DNA of 64,000 nucleotides from assembly GCA_958295845.1 (NCBI GenBank), contig OY282376.1, positions 62,001 to 126,000 of the forward strand, written 5' to 3'. The notes beneath the pieces were generated by a model. The model was not told the DNA's origin. It worked only from the letters and a program-made list of their open reading frames with translations, and ran no database searches. A program made the translations under genes and the position numbers. Source of the stretch: Caldilineaceae bacterium (lineage in GTDB: Bacteria; Chloroflexota; Anaerolineae; Caldilineales; Caldilineaceae). This document shows positions 9,164 to 16,763 of this stretch, one piece after another (the first letter of the stretch is position 1; the number at the start of each line of letters is the position of its first letter).

Positions 9164-9523
9164 TTAGCCACGCTCCTGAACATGCCAGACGCTCTGCGCA
9201 ACGTCTCTCATAACGACAAGCAAACCGGGCCATTCTCTATCAGAAAATTGCCTTAGCGCTTGCATGATGCGTGCGTGGATCTTTCGTCGGTTTGGTTGTC
9301 GTAATTGTATCACGAGTACACCATGATGCGGCCTCATCCGGTAGTGTGTAAATCCCCTGTCAGTGGTAATCAACAGGCGCTCTTCTCGCTGTGCCATCTC
9401 CCACAGTGCGTCATCCCGCATCCCTTTATCTATCGTGCCTCGAATGTCGTGGACGTCATGTCCCAGGCTGCGAAGCGCTGCGACGGTCATGAGGGGAATG
9501 TTTTCGTCGACAAAGACCTTCAT
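9164..9523 (-). CDS. DUF5615 PIN-like toxin
   Basis: A 119-residue PIN-like protein. Acidic residues expected of the nuclease centre are at the N-terminus (MKVFVDENIP) and in LLITTDRGFTHY; the sequence between, GMRDDALWEMAQREERLL, is the classic DUF5615 pattern. The start codon overlaps the stop of the upstream DUF433 gene as ATGA, giving translational coupling. DUF5615/DUF433 pairs are predicted type II toxin-antitoxin modules; RNase activity is inferred from fold membership. Confidence 0.85.
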   Translation of the reverse strand: MKVFVDENIPLMTVAALRSLGHDVHDIRGTIDKGMRDDALWEMAQREERLLITTDRGFTHYRMRPHHGVLVIQLRQPNRRKIHARIMQALRQFSDREWPGLLVVMRDVAQSVWHVQERG

Positions 9524-9756
9524 GTCCTGTCGACGAGTGCCTCAAGAGGCGTCACCTGCTCTTCGGCCAGAGAGGCTACATAGTCAAAACAGGCAAGGAT
9601 ATCTTCGTGCGTGACAGAAGGATATTCCTGGAGGAGATCTTCGACGCTATCGCCGCAGGCAAGCATCCGCAGGACTTGATATACAGGGATGCGTGTCCCC
9701 TCGATGCAGGCCTGTCCGTGACACACTTGGGGGTCAATGGTAATCCGACGGTTCAT
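9520..9756 (-). CDS. DUF433 antitoxin
   Basis: A 78-residue DUF433 protein: RITIDPQVCHGQACIEGTRI, then a helix-turn-helix-like segment with SVEDLLQEYPSVTHEDILACF. DUF433 proteins carry a winged or HTH fold and are the usual neighbours of DUF5615 PIN-like toxins. It is upstream of the toxin and overlaps it by 4 bp, the normal antitoxin-first order. Autorepression of the pair would be expected by analogy. Confidence 0.87.
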   Translation of the reverse strand: MNRRITIDPQVCHGQACIEGTRIPVYQVLRMLACGDSVEDLLQEYPSVTHEDILACFDYVASLAEEQVTPLEALVDRT

Positions 9757-9891
9757 TCCTTCATTCTCCGGGGCATTCGGCCATGTTTAAATTGGACTGG
9801 CGCTATGGCGTGAAAGACACCACGTAGCTGTTTCCTGCGGCGCTTTGAAAGGTTTGGGCATTATATACTTGACTTCGCAGTCGGACAATAG

Positions 9892-10080
9892 GCGGGCAGG
9901 GCAAGAAATGACTATGTCTTGGGCAACCGCTCCTCGCTCGAATGGTTAATTGTACAGTACCGCGTCAAGACGGACCGGCAGTGGGACATCGTCAACGAGC
10001 CTTGCCACAACGGTGATCCACAGTACATCGTACAACTGACTGGCAAGGGGATCAGGTGCAGCCTTGCCCACTGTTGGTAA
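9892..10080 (+). pseudogene. Remnant: C-terminus of type ISP restriction-modification enzyme
   Basis: An open stretch of 62 codons without a start reads YVLGNRSSLEWLIVQYRVKT followed by DIVNEPCHNGDPQYIVQL. This closely matches the conserved tail of type ISP restriction-modification polypeptides (helicase-methyltransferase fusions), whose end I recall as YVLGNRSALEW..QY.VKTD..SGIVNDP...DDP.YIV.L. The family signature stops at the TAA at 10078; the remaining tail, normally ...VSLETVKIV, is lost. Everything upstream, including the methylase and helicase domains, is absent. I infer a decayed fragment of a former defence locus. Confidence 0.6.
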
Positions 10081-10464
10081 GCAGCTTCCTGCGGCGCTAT
10101 GTCCAGTGGCCGGGCTCTCAATGCCTGATTCAGGAAATCGTCTGACCAGCAATCACCGGATTCGGTTAGTGAGGGCGCCGGAACTGGGCCATATGAGCGA
10201 GACAACGCCTGCTGGAAACCGCTATACTGGACACGAGAACATAATTTCTGTCTCAATGCAGGTCGCATCTTCAGTTGGTCCATGTCGGTTCCCGCCAATC
10301 CTGGTAAGAGCAACGTTAACGGGATCTAGTCAACTGTTGGTGTCGTGGAAATGTCGGTGTTCTCCATGAGTCAGAGTCCTCCATGAGCCCGTGTCCTCGT
10401 GGAGCAACGCCCGGGGCGTTGTGAGTTGCAACCCTGTTTCGACACACTATCGAAAGGTGCCATT
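10081..10464. other. Non-coding stretch between the remnant and the secreted-protein cluster
   Basis: No convincing gene on either strand; open frames here have no start signals or recognisable motifs. TGTCGGTGTTCTCCATGAG is partly echoed downstream by GAGTCCTCCATGAGCCCGTG, which suggests eroded sequence. Confidence 0.35.
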
Positions 10465-10863
10465 ATGAAACGCGTTCCCCGCATTGTCACTGTCTTCGCG
10501 CTCTTCGCCATGCTGCCTGCTGCACTACTGGCACGGGACGAAGAGCGCGCCCTCGCCGGCCTGGCCGGGTAGCTCGCTGCCCTGGTCGACCGCGTCACCA
10601 CAGTCGAAGCCAAACTCGAACCCGTCACCACCGACGGCGGCCCTTGCGTCCAGCACGCCAGGGGCCAGCTGCAGTGCGAAACTGTGACCGGGCACCTCGA
10701 CACCTTCGAGGTGCATCGTAATTCGTCGCTGATCGCGCCCGGGGCCGTCTGCTACGACACCGAAAACGGTGTCGCCATCTACCCGTTTTCTGAGGCCTTC
10801 GCCGCTACTGGCGCCATCGGCGCTTTAGGTGTGTTGACGGCGGGCATTCTTATAGCGGGCTAA
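10465..10863 (+). pseudogene. Secreted coiled-coil family protein, copy 1, broken by in-frame TAG
   Basis: Starts ATG 10465 after AAGGTG. Codons 1-35 encode a signal peptide with the family ending (MKRVPRIVTVFALFAMLPAA, then LLARDEE) and the start of the coiled coil. Codon 36 (10570-10572) is TAG, after which the same frame stays open for 96 more codons (LAALVDRVTTVEAKLEP...) to TAA at 10861. The two intact relatives at 10900 and 12835 have a sense codon there (Thr in LAET). The extra C-terminus ends in a hydrophobic Gly/Ala stretch that could be a membrane anchor. Either a recent nonsense mutation or a sequencing error. Confidence 0.65.
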
Positions 10864-10899
10864 TGCGCCACCCGCCTCGTTCACCAAAGGAGACCCAGA

Positions 10900-11298
10900 A
10901 TGAAACGAATCATCAGAATCACAATCGTCGTCGCGTTGCTTGCCCTGCTGCCAGTGGCACTGCTGGCGCAAGACGAACTCACACTCGAAGGCTTGGCCGA
11001 AACAGTGGCCGGGCTGACGGGGCGTATAGATTCGATAGAGGAAAGAGTAACTGGTCTGGAAAGCGGGCCTGATGCTGGGTTCTGTTCACCCAGTGTCAAG
11101 AATTACAACCCCATGACAATCGCCGGAATCGCCCAGGACAATCCAGGTTATGAGGTTGATCTTTACCCCGATATTTCATTCGTTCGCCTGAATACGGAGA
11201 CGGGCGAAATCGTTGTTCAGTGGCAATCGTGCTGCACGGAAACTGTCACTGAATACTATGACAGTCAATGCCAGTGGACAGGGTATGAACTGAAATAA
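10900..11298 (+). CDS. Secreted coiled-coil family protein, copy 2
   Basis: A 132-residue protein behind a strong AAAGGAG. A signal peptide of ~23 residues ends LPVALLAQDE. It is followed by a short heptad region, LAETVAGLTGRIDSIEERV, expected to form a coiled coil, then a ~80-residue domain with five Cys (FCSPS, QSCCTE, SQCQW) likely to form disulfides outside the cytoplasm. Copies 1 and 3 share signal peptide, cleavage sequence and heptads but have different C-terminal domains. I do not recognise a function. Surface oligomerisation is the most that can be inferred. Confidence 0.72.
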   Translation: MKRIIRITIVVALLALLPVALLAQDELTLEGLAETVAGLTGRIDSIEERVTGLESGPDAGFCSPSVKNYNPMTIAGIAQDNPGYEVDLYPDISFVRLNTETGEIVVQWQSCCTETVTEYYDSQCQWTGYELK

Positions 11299-11366
11299 GG
11301 AATAGGCTCGCGTCCGCGATTCGCACGGAGGTTAAAAGGACTATCCATCGACAGAAAGGGCACGCC

Positions 11367-11525
11367 GTGAAAATAAGAGAAGCTGCATTTCTGCTTGCTT
11401 CAATCCTGGTCACGTTCGCCGCCATCCAATCCGGCTTCTATCTTCACATTGTGGCTTTTCTGATCGGCGCCGCGATTCTTCCTGCAGTCGTGCCGCTATA
11501 TCTGCTGTATCTGATTCTGGAATAG
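11367..11525 (+). CDS. Small two-helix membrane protein
   Basis: A 52-codon frame starting at GTG 11367, preceded by GAAAGGG. The product begins VKIREAAFLLASILVTFA and contains two hydrophobic stretches (residues ~6-22 and ~27-50) separated by a short SGFYLH turn, ending LLYLILE. No enzymatic motif is visible. It sits 68 bp after the secreted protein and 9 bp before the next frame, so it may be co-transcribed. No named family is assigned. Confidence 0.5.
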   Translation: MKIREAAFLLASILVTFAAIQSGFYLHIVAFLIGAAILPAVVPLYLLYLILE

Positions 11526-11534
11526 GGACATCCT

Positions 11535-11789
11535 ATGCCGATCCACCCTGAGATGCGGGACCAGTATCCCCCGACTGGTCCGACATCAGCAAGCGTATTG
11601 GCTTCGAGCGGGCCGGCGGATCAAGAGGAGTGCACGATAGGTTTTCGCCGGGCTGTTGTTGGGCCGGTTCGGCCAGCTCTGACGTCTGTCAGCTCTCCGC
11701 CGGGCAAGCAATGCCCACACTGCGCGGAGAAGCTGAAGGCGGAGGCAAGTACCTGTCGCTTTTGCAATGCAGCGCCGGCTGCGGACTGA
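11535..11789 (+). CDS. Zinc-ribbon protein with HNH-remnant N-terminus
   Basis: An 84-codon frame. The last 30 residues form a zinc ribbon, CPHC-x11-CRFC (GKQCPHCAEKLKAEASTCRF). The first 12 residues, MPIHPEMRDQYP, match the start of a widespread HNH endonuclease family, and the next bases continue that protein in another frame (PDWSDISKRIGFERAGG), showing a frameshift near 11570. The frame is therefore a chimera of a broken HNH gene and a zinc-ribbon end. Whether it is translated is uncertain. Confidence 0.45.
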   Translation: MPIHPEMRDQYPPTGPTSASVLASSGPADQEECTIGFRRAVVGPVRPALTSVSSPPGKQCPHCAEKLKAEASTCRFCNAAPAAD

Positions 11790-11860
11790 CGACTCGCTGC
11801 CGGTCGAGTACAAGATTGTATCCGCTGCGTGTCTGGAATTTGGAGTGAGGAGAAGTAAAC

Positions 11861-12106
11861 ATGGAAATTCTGGTGATACCCTTCACGTTAATCATGTTCG
11901 CTGTCTCGGCCGTGGTAGCGGCCTCGACCAGGGGGCTAGGACGTCAAGTGCTATGGTTTTTCGTGGGGCTGCTCTTTGGCCCCTTCGGCCTGCTCTGGGC
12001 GCTGCTCGCGCGGCCGCAGGGCAGGCCATGTCGGTACTGCCGGGAGCATGTGAAAGATTGGGCGCTCGTCTGCCCCCACTGCACCAGGGATCTGGCTGAC
12101 GCTTGA
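11861..12106 (+). CDS. Small membrane protein with C-terminal zinc ribbon
   Basis: An 81-residue protein with AGGAG 10 bases upstream of ATG. Residues 1-20 and 30-50 are hydrophobic (MEILVIPFTLIMFAVSAVVA; VLWFFVGLLFGPFGLLWALL). The C-terminal 28 residues carry CRYC-x10-CPHC, a rubredoxin-like zinc ribbon. Two helices plus a cytosolic ribbon is a common layout of small membrane proteins of unknown role. The ribbon resembles that of the preceding frame, so the two may be related by duplication. Confidence 0.68.
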   Translation: MEILVIPFTLIMFAVSAVVAASTRGLGRQVLWFFVGLLFGPFGLLWALLARPQGRPCRYCREHVKDWALVCPHCTRDLADA

Positions 12107-12139
12107 GGACTGCGACTTTCTAGCTCTCATTCCCCCGAG

Positions 12140-12175
12140 ATAAGGACCTGATGCTGACAGGTGTCAGGTCCTTAT
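12140..12175. terminator. Perfect 12-bp inverted repeat, terminator-like
   Basis: ATAAGGACCTGA (12140-12151) and TCAGGTCCTTAT (12164-12175) form a perfect 12-bp stem with a 12-nt loop, 34 bp after the zinc-ribbon membrane protein. There is no T-tract on the plus strand, so it may be a weak terminator or a residual end of a mobile element. Confidence 0.45.
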
Positions 12176-12203
12176 CCACTTCATGCAACGAAAGCGCCGA
12201 CCT

Positions 12204-12291
12204 ATGTCCATCCATCCCGAAATGTGCGATCTCTGCCTCTGACTGGCCCGCTATCAGCAGGCGCAACTGTTCCGAGCGCGCCAGCAATACA
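12204..12291 (+). pseudogene. HNH endonuclease N-terminal remnant, copy 2
   Basis: Starts MSIHPEMCDL, hits TGA, then continues in a shifted frame as DWPAISRRNCSERASNT. The family consensus I recall is M-[PS]-IHPE...YP.DW.AIS.RIRFERAG. Everything after the first ~30 residues, including the HNH metal-binding core, is missing. The second half is nearly identical at DNA level to copy 3 at 13586. Confidence 0.6.
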
Positions 12292-12834
12292 TATGAGTGG
12301 TGGGAAGTCTGGAAATGCAAGTCGCACTTCGAGTCTGGAGAAGACTGGCAAGACGTTCTTGGGAGAATAGGATGGCAAGGCCCCGAGCAGTATGGCCTAG
12401 GGCCGTTCTTCTTCCCGCGGCTATTTCATCTGTCTTGGTGGTCGCACCACCGTCACTTCCAGCCCCGCGAATACGGGCCGTTGCAGCGTGTTGTGTTCGT
12501 TGGATCATCTACCGTAGTGCCCGGCAGCTTCACACCGGAGCGATCTGGTGAATGGGTCGGCGGTGTGGGCCATTCAGGGGTTGGATGAGACACGCCCGCA
12601 GCAGGGCGGTTGGACGCTGGTGCTGAAAAATGCCGTTAGTACAGAGAGGGGCAGGCGGAATGTGGCGGCCGGCCTCGCGGCCGTCACACATCTGTCCGGA
12701 GTTAAAGAGGAAGAACGGCGTCCAGCGAAACGTCCGCAACGTGTCGTCGGACGAATGGAAGTTCAGTGGAGCGACATTTACGACCGGAAGGCTGACACCG
12801 GTTCGGTCGACAACCAATAAAAGGAGGATGGAGG
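12292..12834. other. Degenerate stretch, no credible gene
   Basis: Several open frames of 80-145 codons overlap here, but none has family motifs, and the longest merely reads through the HNH remnant. Likely eroded coding sequence between the HNH remnant and the third secreted protein. Confidence 0.35.
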
Positions 12835-13299
12835 ATGAGACGAATTGCACCCATGATTATTATCCTGCTGCTGGCCCTGGTTCCGGCCGTGTTGCTGGCG
12901 CAAGACGACATCACACTCGAATCGCTGGCCGAGACTCTGACTGCGCTTACGGGTCGCGTCGACGGCCTGCAGGAGCGCATCGAGTTCATCGAATCAATGT
13001 GGATCGGACCCGGAGCAATCGAACTCGAAGACGGCAGTTGCCGCGTCGCAGGCGACGGCAACATGCAGAATGAAACGCTTCTGAAATACAAAGACACCTA
13101 CGGCGAATGGGGACCAGCAGAGCAAATGCGTGTAGCCTCGATTGATCTCGGCACGGAAGGCCGGATGGTGATCACATACGCCTATTCGCTCACCTATGAA
13201 CGCATCGAAGAAGTCTGGAACGGCTGCGAGTTCGTTTCGTCCGGCAGCTGGTACTCGCTTGACTGGGAAGGGAATCGTCAGCCGCCGAACGTGGACTGA
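12835..13299 (+). CDS. Secreted coiled-coil family protein, copy 3
   Basis: A 154-residue protein with AAAAGGAGG just upstream. The signal peptide ends VPAVLLAQDD, almost identical to copy 2. The heptad block LAETLTALTGRVDGLQERIE follows, longer and more regular than in the other copies. The C-terminal ~100 residues are acidic with two Cys and several Trp/Tyr (EEVWNGCEFVSSGSWYSLDW). The three copies keep the export and oligomerisation modules but diverge in the terminal domain. Function unknown. Confidence 0.72.
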   Translation: MRRIAPMIIILLLALVPAVLLAQDDITLESLAETLTALTGRVDGLQERIEFIESMWIGPGAIELEDGSCRVAGDGNMQNETLLKYKDTYGEWGPAEQMRVASIDLGTEGRMVITYAYSLTYERIEEVWNGCEFVSSGSWYSLDWEGNRQPPNVD

Positions 13300-13357
13300 T
13301 GTTGGCAAGTGAATAGGGTAATAACGAACCTGCACCAACATCCGAAGGAGGATACAA

Positions 13358-13579
13358 ATGGCAAATTTTGTGCTCAACGCCGTATGGTTCATTTTCATCG
13401 GCTGGTTAATCTCCATAGTCATGCTTCTGGTGGGAGTCGTGCTTTGTTGCACCGTCGTGGGCATCCCCCTCGGCATCGTCTGTTTCAAACAGGTGATGCC
13501 CGTAGCAATTCCGTTCGGCAGAAATAAATCTGCTTTCAGCGGCGTCACGATTATCAATAACAGCACCAATCAGGAGTAG
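13358..13579 (+). CDS. YccF-like inner membrane protein
   Basis: A 73-residue protein preceded by AAGGAGG. It matches one YccF domain: VLNAVWFIFIGWLISIVMLL, then CCTVVGIPLGIVCFKQ and IPFG. YccF proteins usually carry two such units; this one has a single repeat and a polar NNSTNQE tail, as is frequent in short bacterial members. The role is unknown; it is a two-helix integral membrane protein. Confidence 0.8.
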   Translation: MANFVLNAVWFIFIGWLISIVMLLVGVVLCCTVVGIPLGIVCFKQVMPVAIPFGRNKSAFSGVTIINNSTNQE

Positions 13580-13585
13580 GAAGCC

Positions 13586-13807
13586 AAGTCCATCCATACG
13601 GACCTGAAAGACCTGTACCCCGACGACTGGCCCGCTATCAGCAGGCGCAACTGTTTCCAGCGCGCCAGCAACACCGGACCAGTACTGCTCAACCAGAATT
13701 CCCTGGTTATCCTGCTCATGCGGGAAGGGTTCTCGGCGTCCCACACCGGCGTGTGGCAGCTGGGGAGACCCCTGCTGCGCACGGCCATATTGCCGCTGGG
13801 GTTGTAG
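13586..13807 (+). pseudogene. HNH endonuclease N-terminal remnant, copy 3
   Basis: A start-less frame reads SIHTDLKDLYPDDWPAISRR then NCFQRASNT, the best preserved of the three HNH N-termini in this region. It continues as open but unrelated sequence to TAG at 13805. No Cys-x2-Cys or HNH core follows. Confidence 0.55.
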
Positions 13808-14025
13808 TCAAAGCGGCCAGTGATGTCGTTGCAGTTGGCTGCCTTCCCTGCCCCTTGGCTTGCCACATCAGCCCGCCAGCGTCGCGCGCAGCGGCGCTCT
13901 CCCTGAGTCGGGAGGATGATGTCCCGAAATCGGTAGATCGCGGCGGGGCAAGGCGCGCCCGCGCAGGGTAGTCTATAGATGAATAACTATCTCAATGACG
14001 CTATTCCACGCAGGAGAATCCAGCG
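13808..14025. other. Spacer upstream of di-heme oxidoreductase
   Basis: No gene seen. Contains the presumed promoter of the downstream gene but no promoter I would commit to. Confidence 0.3.
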
Positions 14026-15489
14026 ATGATAAAAACTTTCACGCTCGGACTGCTATTTTTCCTCGGCGGAGCTGCTGTCTTGAATGTCTCCTCTTTCGCG
14101 ATAAGGCCTTACCTCACCCCATCTTCCGAATCCTCCCCGCCAGTGATCGGCGAAGAACCGGCTCTGAAACAGCATATCAGCCAGGAGGAAATCGAAGCAG
14201 GCCGCTTCACTCTCGAAGAGTTGCTCAGACATGGACGCGCCGTCTTCACTGCCAGTTTCAACACACTTGACGGCGCAGGCCGTCCTGAGCTCACCGGAAC
14301 AGGCCAGCCACGCAAGAGGCGGATCACGCCGGACAACTTCAATCGCATCTCAGCGCCTGACGCAAACTCATGTTCGGGCTGCCACAATCTCCCCGCCATA
14401 GGCGGCGGTGGTGATAACGTGGCCAATGTGTTTGTACTGGGACAACAGAATCCCTTCGTTAACTTCGATGGCGACCCGGTAGAGAATGGGCCGAATCAGA
14501 CACTCAAGACTGTGGGCAACGAACGCAGCACAGTCAGCGTTTTCGGCGCCGGCTTCATCGAGCTGCTGGCCCGTGAGATGACGACCGATCTGCACGCTCT
14601 GCGTGCGTCGGGGCTCAGCCGAGCCATCAGCACAGGTCAGGAGGCCACCATCTCACTGGTGACCAAAGGGGTCCATTTCGGCACGCTCACATGCTATCCT
14701 GACGGCACAGTAGACACTTCCCGGGTCGAAGGCGTGGATGCCGACCTGATCATCCGCCCCTTTCATCAGAAAGGCGCGGTTGTGTCCCTGCGCGAGTTTT
14801 CCAACAATGCCATGAATCATCACCACGGAATGCTGTCGACCGAGCGGTTCGGCGAGGACAACGACCCGGACGCCGACGGCCGCGTAAATGAGTTGACCGT
14901 GGGCGATATCACCGCCCTGACCCTGTTCCAGGCAACGCTGCCCGCACCAATACAGGTGGCGCCCGCTACCCAGGCCGAAAGAGAGGCTGCCGCGCGCGGG
15001 CGCATCATCTTCGACCAGATCGGCTGTACCGAGTGCCACATTCCAGAGATGCCGCTCGCCAGCCTTGAATTCGTCGAACCGGGCCCGTACAATCCGCCGA
15101 ACAACCTGCGGCCCGAGGATGTCAATGCTACCTACCAGGTCGACCTGTCGCCCTACATAAAGAACGTGAAGCAGGACGAAGAAGGAAACTTCCTCATCCC
15201 TGTTTTTACGGACCTGAAAAGGCACGATATGGGCGAGTTTCTCGACACCGAAGCAGCTGAGCAGGCGAAGATCCCTACGCAGTTCTGGCTGACGAGAAAG
15301 CTGTGGGGCTTCGCTTCGGAGCCACCCTACCTGCACCATGGACGGGCCACATTGATCTCCGAAGCCATCCTGGCGCACGGCGGCGAAGCGCTGGCGCAGA
15401 GGAACGCATTTGCCGACCTGGAGCAGGCGCAGCAGGCGGAGTTACTGGAATTCCTTCTGACTCTTCAGATAGACGGTGGCGAGCAGTAG
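14026..15489 (+). CDS. Di-heme oxidoreductase, putative peroxidase (DHOR-like)
   Basis: A 487-residue exported c-type cytochrome. An N-terminal helix (LGLLFFLGGAAVLNVSSFAI) serves as signal or anchor. Two heme attachment motifs are visible: CSGCHN near residue 117 and CTECHI near residue 335; MNHHHGM around residue 265 supplies candidate axial ligands. The pattern agrees with the bacterial di-heme oxidoreductase family related to MauG and cytochrome c peroxidases, which acts in the periplasmic space. AGGAGAA precedes ATG 14026. It stands alone between the accessory region and an oppositely oriented deacetylase. Confidence 0.82.
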   Translation: MIKTFTLGLLFFLGGAAVLNVSSFAIRPYLTPSSESSPPVIGEEPALKQHISQEEIEAGRFTLEELLRHGRAVFTASFNTLDGAGRPELTGTGQPRKRRITPDNFNRISAPDANSCSGCHNLPAIGGGGDNVANVFVLGQQNPFVNFDGDPVENGPNQTLKTVGNERSTVSVFGAGFIELLAREMTTDLHALRASGLSRAISTGQEATISLVTKGVHFGTLTCYPDGTVDTSRVEGVDADLIIRPFHQKGAVVSLREFSNNAMNHHHGMLSTERFGEDNDPDADGRVNELTVGDITALTLFQATLPAPIQVAPATQAEREAAARGRIIFDQIGCTECHIPEMPLASLEFVEPGPYNPPNNLRPEDVNATYQVDLSPYIKNVKQDEEGNFLIPVFTDLKRHDMGEFLDTEAAEQAKIPTQFWLTRKLWGFASEPPYLHHGRATLISEAILAHGGEALAQRNAFADLEQAQQAELLEFLLTLQIDGGEQ

Positions 15490-15564
15490 ACGGTCGTTGC
15501 CCTTCGAAAAGGAGAGAGAGGCGACAGAAGAACGACGCGGACAGACGCGTGGATTAGCCAACCG

Positions 15565-16677
15565 CTACCCACACAGATCCTCGATCAACCGCGTATAAAC
15601 CTCCACCGCCTCATGCAACTGCTCGACCGCGATCCACTCGCCGACTGTGTGCGCCTGGTCGATGTTGCCGGGGCCGAGGACGAGGGCGTCCATATACTCC
15701 TGATAGCACGACGCTTCGGTGCCGTAGGGGACTGTCACCGCGTGCGGCGCGCCGGTCGCGCGGCAGGCCGCATGCGCCAGCGGGCCGTCCGCGTCGGCAA
15801 AAAACGGGCCGCCGCTGTTGTGGGACACGTCCAGGCCGTGCGCTTCGGCCCGTTCCACGACCATCTGCACCGCCTCTTCGAAGCAGGCGTCGGGCATGGC
15901 CCGCAGTTTGAGGGTGGCGACGGTTCGCGCTGCGGTCACATTGGAGGCGGTGCCGCCGTCGTTGATCACCAGGTTGAAGCCGTTGGTGGGCGGGTCGAAG
16001 AGTGGATTCTGGAAGCGTTTTTCCGTGCGGAAGGTCTGCGCCAGCTCTGCCATCTCTGCCAGGTACGGGGCGATCTTGAAGTTGGCTGACTCGCCTTTGT
16101 CGGTGCTGGTGTGCGCGGCCACCCCGTGCGCGGTGACGATGACGCTGCCGCCGCCCTTGTGCGCGTAGACAGGCTGTAGCTGTGACGGCTCGCAGACGAT
16201 GCAGTACTGCGGCCAGCCGCCCGTCAGCGTCTGCGAACGGATGACGATATCGTGCGCGCCGGTGTGTCCCCGCTCCTCGTCCGAGGTGACGGCGATGACC
16301 AACGGCCGCTCCAGGTCAGCGGCATCGAAGCGGCAGGCCGCTGCAATCGACGCCGCCAGGGGACCCTTCATATCGGCCGAGCCGCGGCCCACCAGGCGTC
16401 CATCTTCCAGCACCGGCGTGAAGGGATCCCAGCCGGCGTCGCCCGGTACCGTGTCCGAGTGGCTGAACAGGCCCAGCCCGCCGGCTCCGGCGCCCTTTTT
16501 CGCGACCAGGCTGACCTTCTCTACGTCGAACTGGTCGATGTAGGACAGCTCCTCGACCGCGAAGCCGCCTTCCTCCAGCACCCCGCGCAGAAAATCGGAG
16601 ATCGCCCGGTTGCTCGTCGGCGTCTCCGAGGGCATTGCGATCAGTTCACTGGTAAGTTCGACAACGTCGATCTCCAT
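15565..16677 (-). CDS. M20 family deacetylase, ArgE-like, copy 1
   Basis: A 370-residue zinc hydrolase. Metal and catalytic motifs are in order: LFSHSDTVPGD (His and Asp), GRGSADMKGPLAA (bridging Asp), SDEERGHTGAHD (general base and metal Glu). The length and the ADMKGP signature fit acetylornithine deacetylase/succinyl-diaminopimelate desuccinylase relatives. No arginine genes are nearby, so it may act on another N-acyl amino acid. A close paralogue lies at 17286-18398 in the same direction. Confidence 0.85.
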   Translation of the reverse strand: MEIDVVELTSELIAMPSETPTSNRAISDFLRGVLEEGGFAVEELSYIDQFDVEKVSLVAKKGAGAGGLGLFSHSDTVPGDAGWDPFTPVLEDGRLVGRGSADMKGPLAASIAAACRFDAADLERPLVIAVTSDEERGHTGAHDIVIRSQTLTGGWPQYCIVCEPSQLQPVYAHKGGGSVIVTAHGVAAHTSTDKGESANFKIAPYLAEMAELAQTFRTEKRFQNPLFDPPTNGFNLVINDGGTASNVTAARTVATLKLRAMPDACFEEAVQMVVERAEAHGLDVSHNSGGPFFADADGPLAHAACRATGAPHAVTVPYGTEASCYQEYMDALVLGPGNIDQAHTVGEWIAVEQLHEAVEVYTRLIEDLCG

Positions 16678-16763
16678 GGCACTGCCCTTTCATATCAGGT
16701 CTTCTTTCGGGTAGGTCCGCACGGCCACCGTAGTCAGGGTGGCTGGGGTGTTGTCCGGTGCAT

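Noticed and set aside
9912..10313. 133-codon minus-strand frame
   Set aside because: The plus strand at the same place carries a recognisable restriction-modification tail, so the minus-strand frame is its shadow.
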